Below, one piece after another: positions 40,312 through 50,384 of a DNA stretch of 64,000 nucleotides. Source of the stretch: Phymatolithon calcareum (lineage: Eukaryota > Rhodophyta > Florideophyceae > Hapalidiales); assembly GCA_977006965.1 (NCBI GenBank), contig OZ345357.1, positions 2,108,001 to 2,172,000 on the forward strand, written 5' to 3'. The position numbers were made by a program, and so were the translations under genes. Under the pieces are notes generated by a model. That model was not told the origin of the DNA. It was given only the letters and a program-made list of their open reading frames with translations, and made no database searches. The stretch's first letter is position 1; every line of letters begins with the position of its first letter.

Positions 40312-41994
40312 CTACGCCTTTTCCGTCTTGGAATACGCAGCGGCATGGAATCTCTGCGCACGTCCACTGGGGTCGTCGCTGTCGGACCAAAGCGGGATCC
40401 ACTTGACGACTCCTTCACGGAGTCCTTGGGTTCCCTCATACTTACCGAAAATGTCCTCAAAAATTTCGCGGTAATGATACGCCTCCTTTGTCGCAGGAGG
40501 GTCATGGGGAAATGTTTTCGCTGCATCTGCGAGTTGTTCATCAGTCACTTTCGTGGCACAGTAATCTTTGAGACCATCAATCCAGCTGTACCCTACTCCG
40601 TCGGAAAACTGCTCCTTCGGGCGCATGAGGATTTCCTCCGGCAGGTACTCCTCACCAGTAAATTGCTTCGAGAAGGCATGACGGATTGCCCACTTCTCTA
40701 TTCGCTCGCCCTTGCCGGTCATCTTGTCCTTCATGGAATAAGCCATAGAGACGTCCAAAAAGTCTCGATCGAGGAACGGAACCCGCAGTTCCAGACTTTG
40801 CGCGGCTGTAGACCGGTCGCCACGAAGGACGTCGGCAGTGTACAGGAGTTTGACACGTCGAACGGTTTCGTTATGGAACGCTTCCTCGGACGGTGCATTG
40901 TGAAAGTAGAGGTAACCTCCCAGCACCTCATCGGCACCTTCACCGCTTAAAACAACCTTGACGTACTTTTTGCACAGTTTAGACAGCATGTACATAGGCG
41001 TTGACGCACGGATGGTGGTAATATCAAAAGTTTCGAGATGGTAGACAACGTCCCGCAACGCATTGATTCCTTCCTCAACGGTGAAAGTGAGAACATGGTG
41101 CTCGGTGCCCAGAAAATCGGCAACCTTTTGCGCTGCCGCAATATCAGGCGATCCCGCAAGGCCACATGAAAAGCTGTGAAACTTGTAGTCCAGGGGGAGA
41201 TACTTTTTGGCGACGCTTGCAACCAAAGAGGAGTCCAAGCCGCCGGAAATGAAGACACCAACGGGCACATCGCTCATCAAGCGGCGAACACAGGCTTGGG
41301 TAAAGGAATCGTGAAGCTTTTGTAAATCGACCCTAGCTACAGGAAGCCAGCCCGGGGAATAGTACAACGGAGCGTAGTAGGGGATGAAGCGGCCACTGGC
41401 CTCTGCGCCACGCTTCCCGACGTAAAAACAACCCGGCAAAAAAGGTTCAACACGATAACAGTGAGCTAGCAGGGCCTTTGCCTCGGACGCAAACCAAACT
41501 GCGCCGTCGCGTGACTTTCCAAGAAACATACCTCGAACACCAATTGGATCGCGGGCGGCTATGAACTGACCACGGCCTTCATCGACGATGACGGAGGCGA
41601 AGACACCGGTGAGAGAATTGTACAGATGACTGACATGATGATCGAAGAGCGATGTTGCATGTCTCTCGTACATAGGGACGATAACCTCGCAATCCGAATG
41701 GCTGTGAAGTTTCTTGCCTTTGAGCTCTGTGTCACGTAGAGCTTGATGGTTGTATATTTCGCCGTTCGTGACGGCGTGTACGTTTCCGGACGCGTTGTGC
41801 ATGGGCTGGGCGCCATGACGGGGGTCGTTGATAGCGAGACGGGTGAAAGCAAGGGCGCACCACGAATCCTCACCAATGTAGCAGCCGTAATCATCTGGGC
41901 CGCGATGGGTGAGCTTCGAAGCGCAGGTGGTTGTAAGTTTTTCCAGCTCTGCTGGCGAACAGGTTAAGCCAAGAACAGCAAAAATTCCGCACAT
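40312..41994 (-). CDS. Asparagine synthetase, glutamine-hydrolysing
   Basis: 560 residues from the ATG at 41994. This start leaves Cys2 (MCGIFAVLG) as the N-terminal nucleophile after Met removal. The longer frame would bury it and is rejected. The glutaminase half shows THRGPDDYG, RLAIND, and NGEIYNH. The synthetase half has the PP-loop VFISGGLDSSLVA, SGEGADEVLGGY, and LELRVPFLDRDFLDV. Aspartate, glutamine and ATP give asparagine in the cytosol. Length and motif order match plant and bacterial AsnB. The protein ends YSKTEKA with no targeting signal. Confidence 0.97.
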   Translation of the reverse strand: MCGIFAVLGLTCSPAELEKLTTTCASKLTHRGPDDYGCYIGEDSWCALAFTRLAINDPRHGAQPMHNASGNVHAVTNGEIYNHQALRDTELKGKKLHSHSDCEVIVPMYERHATSLFDHHVSHLYNSLTGVFASVIVDEGRGQFIAARDPIGVRGMFLGKSRDGAVWFASEAKALLAHCYRVEPFLPGCFYVGKRGAEASGRFIPYYAPLYYSPGWLPVARVDLQKLHDSFTQACVRRLMSDVPVGVFISGGLDSSLVASVAKKYLPLDYKFHSFSCGLAGSPDIAAAQKVADFLGTEHHVLTFTVEEGINALRDVVYHLETFDITTIRASTPMYMLSKLCKKYVKVVLSGEGADEVLGGYLYFHNAPSEEAFHNETVRRVKLLYTADVLRGDRSTAAQSLELRVPFLDRDFLDVSMAYSMKDKMTGKGERIEKWAIRHAFSKQFTGEEYLPEEILMRPKEQFSDGVGYSWIDGLKDYCATKVTDEQLADAAKTFPHDPPATKEAYHYREIFEDIFGKYEGTQGLREGVVKWIPLWSDSDDPSGRAQRFHAAAYSKTEKA

Positions 41995-44526
41995 GGTTGC
42001 GTTAGGGTGGTGGCTCGGTGAGTGGGAAAGGTCGGTTGAGACAGGCGGGCCAAAAGTTCGAGCTGATCGATGCACAGGGGCAACATTTATAGAGTTGCAG
42101 AGATGTGCGTTGTCGGGGGAAGTATTGGCATCGCCTTTGAGCACCGATGGGTGCCATTGGTGCTATGACACGATTGAAAATTGAAGATGATGGAACGAAC
42201 AGGAGCCGCAGAAATTATCACGTTCATAAAACATTTGTTGCGTACCGCCGAGCTCAGGGTCGTTCCTCGCTTCGATGCGATTGGTGTTTTCGCCGTTCTA
42301 CCGTAAATACCTCGAGATTGTTGCACATCATACCGATAATTCCTCTTTGCGCACGACGTCCCTGGTGTGGCTTGCGAAGGTTTATGTTCCTGGTACATGC
42401 CTTTGTCTTCCCGTCTTCCAGTGAGCGTAATGATACTACCGTACCTCCAATGATCCCCTATTCTTCGCGCGTCAAGTGTGCGTGGTAGGTTAACTCAACA
42501 CTGCCGTGCTTTTTCTAAATCTCCTCCACCTTAGCTCCACTTCGCCCCTTTGTGTCTGCAAGGAACGCTCATACGACGAAAGCGCCCGTCAATTCAAGCG
42601 CCGTGAATTTTCCCTCATCTTGATACACTACAGTACTGCACGTCCAGTGAGCTGACCAAGGCTTCCATGCATACTGTGAACCGCAACGAAAAGTATGCGT
42701 GGGAGGCCAACTCAAACTCTTTGCCTGTTCTGCAGTGAGTGATTCTTCTCCTTTGAAGTGGCGTCATCTCCTCCAATGAGCTCCTGTGTCCTGATGAGTG
42801 AGAGCTTATACAAGGGGCAGTCCACAACCGCTTGTGGACTGACTCCTGTATAAGCTCTCATTTCGGCCTAAATGAATTGGCTCACCTTGCGGGCAGTAGT
42901 TCCAATGAACGCCGATGGGTTGGCCTTGTCATTAACAAAAAATGGCAAAGAATTCTCATTGACAGCACGAAACGAGGCATCGGCGGGAGGCCAGCTGGCA
43001 CCTGCTGTTGGTCGTCCGGTGAGCGGCTCTTCCCATCGCGAGCCGGCAATTTTCACCGATATTTATTCCGTCGACCTTAACCATACTGAACTCCATCATG
43101 AGGTTTCAAGGAGCCGATATACGTGGGACGCTTTCAGAAATTCGAGCTAGACCAATTTATTCTCTCTTCTTGATTCCTGGCCAAAGGCGTGGGAGGCCAA
43201 CATTACGTCAATCTCGTTCGTTGAACCGGCGGTCATTCGTTCAATGATTTGCCTGCTAAGCATGTTATCGCCCTTTTCTCTGAATACTCGTGAGCCGTCC
43301 GCTTGCAATATCGCCCTCATGCACAGATTTGAGATAGCTCCGTCAAACATCAGCCGCAAAAACCGCCGAAGTGCGTTGAGGGAATTATTAGTCAATTCAA
43401 AATCAACCAGAGGGTTAACCGTTCTCGCCAGTGAAGTCTGGTACATGAAAAGGACGACAACCCACAAGCTCCACTGCCTGTATATGTCCCCGTCAATTCA
43501 TTTGAAGATTTTACAATAAGTGGTACGAAATGAACAAGAACAGTCTAGCTCAACAGCTCCAGTACATCTGATGTAGATTTCCACCGGTGCCCACAACAAG
43601 CATGGCAGAAAAATTCGGAAACAGAGCTCGACAGCATGTGGCGACTCTGGAGCGCACATTTTCAGGGTACGAACTTTAAGGAGAAAACAGACAGGACAGA
43701 AAAAGCTCTAGATGAGCCTTCGTCTGCTTTGCACGGAGATCTTAAATTACCACCTCTGTGCTAGCACTCTTGAGGGCTTGAAAATGCTCTGCCTAACCCA
43801 GACGCCTCCACCGACAAAAGTCAAAAGTAGGTTTTTAGCAACTAATTAGTTGTTTATTTGAAAGCCTTCAGTAACACTCTTAAGAATGTACGGGAGCAGT
43901 TTTTCGGTACTTATTCATGTAGACCTAGACTTTTTTCAAGCACAGACTTCCGAGGATATGGGTAATGCTTCCTCAGTTGCTACCTACCTTGCTGCCTGGA
44001 TATCAGGCATGTCCCTTACTTCCGGGGATCTCCTTGTCAATTGTAGGGTATGGCGGGCGCGAAAAAATATTTTTGTAAGATTCTCACTCGCCATGAGCGC
44101 CCGCTGTCTCTTTTGCGTGCTCGTGGCGTCTGCGTCTTCCCACTTTTGTGCTAGACTGCTCCAAGGGTACAAGGTGCATACGGGTACATACACCACTTGT
44201 GGAGCATATCATACGGACAGCGGTCAGCGGTTGTTCGTTCAGTGATAGGCGGTGAATTGTGGCCCCTTTCTGCCCGCGCGGGCACCTTGAGTGCCGCTGT
44301 GGATGCCCAGTAAAACGACAGATTAATGCACCAACCTAACCAAAAACTACAAAAGCTGCAAAGCTGTATGTTGGGTCCTTTTTACATCATACATACAAAA
44401 TACATGCTTCTCTTATGATACAACTTTGATCAATTTTTCTATGCTCATGATCGACGGCGACCCCAATTTCCATTCAACGTTCGTATGTTCGCAAACTGAA
44501 GTGAAAGGCCAAGTTTCAAATTCGCC
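41995..44526. other. 2.5-kb interval without a recognisable gene
   Basis: Frames up to 119 codons occur on both strands. A 106-codon minus-strand frame at 43147-43467 has a plausible amino-acid mix but no known motif. The hairpin at 42799-42860 is the only structured element noticed. Confidence 0.45.
42799..42860. repeat. 62-nt stem-loop, pre-miRNA-like
   Basis: TGAGAGCTTATACA (42799-42812) pairs perfectly with 42847-42860. After a 6x6 partly matched internal region, AGTCCACAA (42819-42827) pairs perfectly with 42832-42840 around a CCGC loop. It is intergenic, either strand. Confidence 0.75.
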
Positions 44527-46329
44527 ATGGGTGCGAGAAAGAGACAGAGGTCGAAGAAGAAGAACGGTCCGCAAGATGGAGAGGTTGAAGCAAAACGGGC
44601 TAGAATCTCGGACGCTGAACCAGAGAACGGTGCTGTCATCAATGAGGAAAAGCAAGAACGTATTGCAGGAAACAAGACGGAGCGCGATACACAACAGAAA
44701 CTTGCGACAAGTGCCGAACAGTCGAAACCATCTGAAGCCTCCTCGAAGAAAAACAACGAGAAAATAGAGGTGGCAGTGGCGGATGCTCGGGATATAGCTA
44801 CTGATGGCGTGCTTACCAGTCGACGTTTTGATGAGCTGAACCTCTCTGAAAAGACGATGTCTGGAATCAAGGACATGGGCTTCGAGCGCATGACGGAAGT
44901 CCAAGCGCGTTGCATTCCACACGGAATGGCCGGGCGAGATGTGCTTGGTGCTGCCCGTACAGGGTCTGGAAAAACACTTGCATTTTTGCTCCCAGTTGTG
45001 GAGCTTCTTGTGCGCGTGAAATGGATGAATCGCAACGGCACCGCCGCCGTCATCATTTCGCCAACGAGAGAGCTTGCGATGCAGATATACGGCGTCGTTG
45101 CAGAATTGTGCAAGTATCACTCGCAGTCACATGGAATTCTTATGGGCGGTGCGAACCGGAAAATGGAAGCGGAGAAACTTGAAAAAGGTGTCGCCATTGT
45201 TGTTGCTACTCCAGGTCGTCTCCTGGACCATTTGCAGAATACCAAAGGATTCATTGTGAAGAATTGCCAGGTGCTTGTTATTGACGAGGCAGACCGATGC
45301 CTGGAAATTGGTTTCGAGGAGGAAATGCACCAGATCATCAAATGCCTCCCGAAGAAGAGACAAACAATGCTGTTTTCTGCAACGCAAACGACAAAGGTTG
45401 AGGACCTTGTACGTGTTTCGTTCAAGAACAAACCTGTATACGTCGGCGTGCATGACAAGGGCGCTGTGTCGACTGTGGCTGGACTTGAGCAGGGATTCGT
45501 AGTCATTCCGGTAGAGCGCCGGTTTCTGCTTTTGTACACCTTTTTGCGCCGCAACCTCAAAAAGAAAGTTATCGTCTTCATGTCCAGTTGCAACGCTGTC
45601 AAATTTTACTACGAACTGCTCAACCATGTGGACATCCCGGTGCTCGACTTGCACGGCCGCCAGAAGCAGAACAAGCGTACCACTACCTTCTACAAATTTT
45701 GCAAGGCTGAATCTGCAATCCTTATATCTACGGACGTGGCTGCCAGAGGGCTTGACATACCTGACGTGGATTGGATCATTCAGTTCGACCCTCCGGATGA
45801 GCCGAAGGAGTATATTCATCGAGTCGGAAGAACTGCCAGAGGAGTAGATGGCAAGGGAAAGGCACTTCTGTTTCTACTTCCTTCCGAGCTTGGATTCCTT
45901 CGTCATTTGAAGGCTGCGAAAGTACCTCTAAATGAATATGAATTCCCCGAGAAAAAGATTGCAAGAGTTCAACCCCAGCTTGAAAAGCTCATTGCATCGA
46001 ATTATGCGTTGAATCGTTCTGCCAAGGACGCGTACCGGTCTTATCTGCAGTCATACGCTAGTCATAGCATGAAAGATATTTTCAATGTTCACGAATTGGA
46101 CCTGAATGCTGTGGCGACGAGTTTCTGTTTCGACAATCCGCCACGAGTCAACCTTAATATGATGGGAAGCAGCAAAGGAAATCGTCGTCGCGGTCCAACT
46201 GGCGAAGGCTCTGGGAAGCCTGATCGGCTTCGGGAAATTGTCCGAAAGCATGCCACAGGTCACGCTTTTTCTGCTTCAAATCCGCATGGTCGTCGAGCAG
46301 AAGGCGATGCACGTCAATTTTCAAAATAG
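44527..46329 (+). CDS. HAS1: DEAD-box RNA helicase HAS1/DDX18
   Basis: 600 residues, single exon. A Lys/Glu-rich N-terminus is followed by the helicase motifs in order: a Q-motif-like segment ([13 protein letters not shown]), [95 protein letters not shown] and HRVGRTARG. The [12 protein letters not shown] and [10 protein letters not shown] variants and the C-terminal DUF4217 block ([12 protein letters not shown]-type, [18 protein letters not shown]) identify HAS1/DDX18. It acts in the nucleolus, releasing snoRNAs such as U14 and maturing 60S pre-ribosomes. The C-terminal tail is basic. Confidence 0.95.
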   Translation: MGARKRQRSKKKNGPQDGEVEAKRARISDAEPENGAVINEEKQERIAGNKTERDTQQKLATSAEQSKPSEASSKKNNEKIEVAVADARDIATDGVLTSRRFDELNLSEKTMSGIKDMGFERMTEVQARCIPHGMAGRDVLGAARTGSGKTLAFLLPVVELLVRVKWMNRNGTAAVIISPTRELAMQIYGVVAELCKYHSQSHGILMGGANRKMEAEKLEKGVAIVVATPGRLLDHLQNTKGFIVKNCQVLVIDEADRCLEIGFEEEMHQIIKCLPKKRQTMLFSATQTTKVEDLVRVSFKNKPVYVGVHDKGAVSTVAGLEQGFVVIPVERRFLLLYTFLRRNLKKKVIVFMSSCNAVKFYYELLNHVDIPVLDLHGRQKQNKRTTTFYKFCKAESAILISTDVAARGLDIPDVDWIIQFDPPDEPKEYIHRVGRTARGVDGKGKALLFLLPSELGFLRHLKAAKVPLNEYEFPEKKIARVQPQLEKLIASNYALNRSAKDAYRSYLQSYASHSMKDIFNVHELDLNAVATSFCFDNPPRVNLNMMGSSKGNRRRGPTGEGSGKPDRLREIVRKHATGHAFSASNPHGRRAEGDARQFSK

Positions 46330-46786
46330 TTTGATTCCACAACGTCATTTTATATCTCGCGACATCGAAAACGCAATGATAGTCTTCCTAGGCCAGTTGA
46401 TTAATATAAATTTGACTGCATGACAACTTTGAAGCTGTCCCGGTTTAGACATAGAGCTATTGCTTAGTTCGTATCACTTCGGACGCATGTCTTGCACCGG
46501 CTGACTAAATCCATTTTCAATGTACTGCACGGAAGCTGTGACATCGCGATGCAAGACGAATAAACAGGATGCTTTTCAACCGTTTTCTTCAAATGAAGTT
46601 CTCGGCGTCATTCTCTTGCTTCAAGCACGTGACATACAATGCAGAAATTTGGCACTGCAGCGTACTGAACCAAATAGCTTAATCAAGTCCCATGCAACGA
46701 AGATGTCGAGCGTTTTCAGGTTCTTATTGGGCACGTATGCCGCGCTTATTAATATGCGTGGAACACACGATACTCTTGCAAGCATA
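46330..46786. other. Convergent intergenic interval
   Basis: This lies between the 3' ends of HAS1 and the RNase P subunit gene. Nothing recognised. Confidence 0.5.
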
Positions 46787-47242
46787 TCACGAAGTTACGC
46801 AGCTAGAAACTCGCTTTTGGGACGCAGGTACACGAATTTCAGAGCTTTTCGCATCGCTTGAGGCATGGCCATTCCTGTTCGAGAATGAAGGGTCACGACT
46901 GACAAAGCGACGAACACTTGCACAATGACCGCATGTGACAACAAGATGGGACTGTCTTTTTGGATTCACTCGGTGACTGGCAGTAGCCTTCCCGATACCT
47001 GGAAGGAGTAATGATGAACAGTTTTTACACAGTTGACGCTTCATGGACTGAGCGTCCAAGGACAAATTGATGCGTCGACCGATTTTCTTGATAGTTGAAG
47101 TGTAGAATCGAGAAAGAGACGGTGCAGATTCCGCTAACAGGTGCGCAGCACCCCATAGAAACGTAATTCTGTGTGTGGCATCATCCTGGCGAGTTACTTT
47201 CTTTTTCTTCTTTCCACGAGTATCGTATCTTTTCTTCTTCAT
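46787..47242 (-). CDS. RNase P/MRP-type protein subunit Rpp21/Rpr2
   Basis: 151 residues from the ATG at 47242. The frame extends 18 codons further but opens at TTG. After a Lys-rich head (MKKKRYDTRGKKKKK) comes the family pattern: a helical segment ending LSRFYTSTIKKIGRRINLSLD, then SMKRQLCKNCSSLLLPGIG, then SHLVVTCGHCASVRRF. The CxxC...CxxC pair forms the zinc ribbon characteristic of Rpp21/Rpr2/Snm1. Rpp21 binds RNase P RNA and helps remove 5' leaders from pre-tRNAs in the nucleus. Spacing and the RRINLSLD block fit Rpr2 better than Snm1. It shares a 267-bp divergent region with the small gene on the plus strand. Confidence 0.85.
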   Translation of the reverse strand: MKKKRYDTRGKKKKKVTRQDDATHRITFLWGAAHLLAESAPSLSRFYTSTIKKIGRRINLSLDAQSMKRQLCKNCSSLLLPGIGKATASHRVNPKRQSHLVVTCGHCASVRRFVSRDPSFSNRNGHASSDAKSSEIRVPASQKRVSSCVTS

Positions 47243-47509
47243 CCTTGTCCTTCCCACAATTGACGCCACGAGAATCGCTTTGCATGCTATTGCCAATTTT
47301 TACTCTAATCCTTTGACACGTGTATTGTCTGGATGCAAAGGCACTTGTACACTTTCCATTGGTGATCTCGTCTCATGAAAAACAAATAAGTTCAAAGTTG
47401 CCGCCGCTTCGCTGGAATGCTTATTCAACCCAAGGAGACCGCGGCCGAACTATCAGTTCGCCCTGCAAGAACGTGCAAGTCGCACGTCTTGTTCCGGCTG
47501 TCTTCCATC

Positions 47510-47740
47510 ATGGCCACCGATGATTCAAATATGGCACCTACCGTTGACAAGGCCGACGATGCGGTGGATTGCTCAGGTTTGACGTATACAGAGATCAAGG
47601 ATCAGATTTGGCGCGGACTGGCAGACTTCAAGAACGTGTTTTTCTATCCATTGTGCACCGGAATTATGACCGGCGTGGGCTTCATGGCTGGCAAAAAAAT
47701 TGGGGAGAGATACTTTTATGGCTCCCAGAAGAGTTCCTAA
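47510..47740 (+). CDS. Small single-span membrane protein of unknown function
   Basis: 76 residues from the ATG at 47510, which has a strong context (ATCATGG). An in-frame ATG at 47417 would add 31 basic residues that could serve as a targeting leader. The body is an acidic, soluble N-terminus (MATDDSNMAPTVDKADDAVD) followed by an amphipathic stretch (YTEIKDQIWRGLADFKNVFF). The C-terminus is a Gly-zipper hydrophobic span, PLCTGIMTGVGFMAGKKIG. The topology recalls small organelle outer-membrane or tail-anchored proteins. I do not recognise a family. Confidence 0.6.
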   Translation: MATDDSNMAPTVDKADDAVDCSGLTYTEIKDQIWRGLADFKNVFFYPLCTGIMTGVGFMAGKKIGERYFYGSQKSS

Positions 47741-47983
47741 CGCTGCTCGTCTCCCCTTCAAGGCTGGATCAACAACTTCTGCCGATCGGCTCGTCGTAGT
47801 GTATTAAACGGCGATTTTCAATTTTGTTGCTTTGTATTGTGGCATGGCGGACTGAGGATGCAAGAAGAATGGCATTGACCGCGAATGGGATTGCCATTGC
47901 TCTGTCGTGAAGGACAGTTCCAAGTAGATGCCTAAACGTATCCAAAGCGCACGATGAGCTAAGAAGTCGATTCAGTTTCCGTC

Positions 47984-49951
47984 TCATTGCACAAGTGTAT
48001 GCGCGGGTGCGATTAATAATGTAAACACGCAAACCCCGGTGAACAGACCTATAAATTCAAACACATCTGTCAGATACGATGACCATGCCATTGTTGACAC
48101 TGACGCAATACTCTGCGTGAAGTTACTGCGGTAGGCCAATCCGACACTAAAGTGCGAAAATCCCCTCGAGTGCGACGACGTCTGTGTGCCGGTGGATTGA
48201 ACATCAACGATATATCCGATTTTCCCGTACTCGGCACGGCGCTCGACATCGAGGAATAGCGCCGTACTGGACTCAATGTTAACAATTTTCGCGCTGATGG
48301 GTACAAACTTGTGCGAAATGTTAAGATCGGGATCCTGGAAGAGGATCTGCGCGTGGTGTGTGGTGTAGCGGTCAATTTCGACGCCCGAATGGCCCGGCCC
48401 AATAATGTCTTTTGCGTTCACGTCCCACACTTTAGTTTTGAAGAATGGTCCGCGCCCGGTCTGAACCCAGCTCTTGTTTGCATGCACGAAGCGGTATCTA
48501 ATGTCAGGTGTGCCCTCTGTGGGGTAAAAGTAACCAGAGTAGAAGTAGACGTTGCAAGCAAACTCCATACCCGCTTCATAGTCCCCACCTCCAAGTGCAT
48601 GATACTTGAACCCGTTCTCAACGGTCAATAAAGCGTCGTATTCAGTGTTTTCTGGTGGATAATCGTCAAAATCTAACACCCGTCGCTCCATAAGGGCCCT
48701 TGCGTGAGCTCGCAATTGAACGGCAATGAGAGCGCGAATTTCTCGATTGCGGAACCCCGACAAGGTTGTGCAGCCTTCAACGAACTTGGAACGAAAGAAA
48801 TTGAGCTGATAAGGAGGCGAATTCGGGCCCGAGCCATGGGAATCGACGTACTGTGCACCAATTTTAGAAGATGCACCTACGCGCAGACACCAATAGCATT
48901 CCTTGGAGCTGTCCAAGGACCCCTTTCGTTTCCTTTGTTCAATTTTGGTTGTGTTGAAAAAGTCTCCAAGTGTGAACAGAGCCTTCTGATCGGTGTCGAT
49001 AGATGTTTGCTTTTTCATGTCTCTGCATGACGTGGGTTCCGGTCCACTTACAATTTCCTCGAAGCCATTTCTGGGACTCGGAATTGTGTCAGGAAATTTG
49101 ATTTTTGACATTTTACCGCGCGATGAGTTGCGCACCAGGAAGGCTGACAATCCGAATAATGGCTTTCCTGGATACTTTTTTGACGGGAAATCGGAGAACA
49201 GTGGCACCCTCGGAATGTCTGCACAGACTGTGACTGCTGGATATGGCATAGTTGGGGTTGCCTTCCGATCCTGTTGTATTGCAAGATTCGTAGTTGCGCT
49301 GTAAAAGTCATTTGTCAGGAAGCCAAGCGCAAACAACAACCCGATGACTGCAAACGACCATGCACTTGTAGAGAGACAGAAGAGTTTTTTTGCTTGATCT
49401 GGTGGTGCGTTCTCACGGTCTTCGGGCGACAACTTTCCATTGTTTAGCAATATTTGAATGAATGATTTCATGGTTTTCACCCCTGCATTGTGAACAGTTC
49501 GTGGAGCTGCTGACAATTTTTTCCATGACCGAGGCTGACTTGGATTCGTTGATTTGGTGCCCAGTCGACCGTCTTCGCATATTGAAGCAACTGAGATACT
49601 GGACGGCATTCCTTCCGCCATCGACGCGCTTTGAGCTCGTATATCTCTCTGTGTGTCTTTCGCCCATTGTGCGAAATTGAAAACAAAAGTGTCGTCTTCA
49701 ATGCTTTTGGCCGTCATTTCCTCAAAATATTCTCGGCTTTCGAGTAGGAACTTGGTAATAATGGCTACGTCATGTCCACCACACAGCCTCTCTTGTCGCA
49801 CACGTTCAATCTCTCTCAATGTTCTCTCTGCTTGTTCAATTCCATCAATGTGCTCCATTCTTTGATTGTATTCCTTTTCCATGTCCAATATGCACTTACG
49901 CAACGTTGCGAAATACTGTTTACTCCCGGTCTCATTTTGGTCATCTCCCAT
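47984..49951 (-). CDS. Two-TM protein with DEG/ENaC-like topology, paralogue A
   Basis: 655 residues: a long cytosolic N-terminus (~195 residues, coiled-coil-like), TM1 at about 197-216 (WSFAVIGLLFALGFL), a large ectodomain of about 400 residues, and TM2 at about 622-649 (YLTDVFEFIGLFTGVCVFTLLIAP), then almost no tail. Just after TM1 it reads MPYPAVTVCAD, like the post-TM1 FPAVTICN motif of acid-sensing/epithelial sodium channels. TM2 preceded by a conserved Asp and containing GLFxG resembles the DEG/ENaC pore helix. The ectodomain has CYWC, GCTTL, ACNVYFYSGYFYP, PDIRYRF and RGPFF blocks shared with paralogue B. Its closest relative in view is paralogue B, divergently oriented. Channel function is inferred from topology and short motifs only. 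Confidence 0.6.
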   Translation of the reverse strand: MGDDQNETGSKQYFATLRKCILDMEKEYNQRMEHIDGIEQAERTLREIERVRQERLCGGHDVAIITKFLLESREYFEEMTAKSIEDDTFVFNFAQWAKDTQRDIRAQSASMAEGMPSSISVASICEDGRLGTKSTNPSQPRSWKKLSAAPRTVHNAGVKTMKSFIQILLNNGKLSPEDRENAPPDQAKKLFCLSTSAWSFAVIGLLFALGFLTNDFYSATTNLAIQQDRKATPTMPYPAVTVCADIPRVPLFSDFPSKKYPGKPLFGLSAFLVRNSSRGKMSKIKFPDTIPSPRNGFEEIVSGPEPTSCRDMKKQTSIDTDQKALFTLGDFFNTTKIEQRKRKGSLDSSKECYWCLRVGASSKIGAQYVDSHGSGPNSPPYQLNFFRSKFVEGCTTLSGFRNREIRALIAVQLRAHARALMERRVLDFDDYPPENTEYDALLTVENGFKYHALGGGDYEAGMEFACNVYFYSGYFYPTEGTPDIRYRFVHANKSWVQTGRGPFFKTKVWDVNAKDIIGPGHSGVEIDRYTTHHAQILFQDPDLNISHKFVPISAKIVNIESSTALFLDVERRAEYGKIGYIVDVQSTGTQTSSHSRGFSHFSVGLAYRSNFTQSIASVSTMAWSSYLTDVFEFIGLFTGVCVFTLLIAPAHTLVQ

Positions 49952-50384
49952 TGGAACTTAAGCCACCGCCTTGCACAAATTCTTGTCGTCCCTGCAAATG
50001 TTGAGGACTTTTTACCAGACGCCTGGATGAGTTTGCAATATCTTCGCACCAGCACTTCGCTTTGACGGCTACCATGTTCTGCCGGCATAGCATGATTGCT
50101 TAGAGATTTGAAGTTACTTTTGTCTGATATATTTTGACGAGATATAATGTCGTGTTTTACAGCCGCTTAGGCCACGAAACAAACAGAATCACCAATTTCG
50201 TAACCCCTAGACATTGAATGAGCCATCGCTGAATGGCAGATCTTTCAGGGTAATCATTCCTTCCCAACTTTGGTACGAAAGAACGGGCCCTCTTGAGTAG
50301 CTCCACAACCCTACGACCACGTGATTCGGAAGCAAACTACATCGACGGAGCTAGGGGGCGTACTTCGTGCAACGACGGCGTATA
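49952..50384. promoter_or_regulatory. Shared 433-bp region between the divergent channel-like paralogues
   Basis: Two homologous genes start at either end and point outward, so this must carry both promoters. That geometry could allow co-expression. No motif was identified with confidence. Confidence 0.45.

Noticed and set aside
43147-43467. 106-codon minus-strand frame with plausible composition
   Set aside because: No recognisable domain, no supporting neighbour and no splice context. Left as unassigned.
44413-45120. Long minus-strand frames opposite HAS1
   Set aside because: Shadows of the strongly supported DEAD-box helicase on the plus strand.
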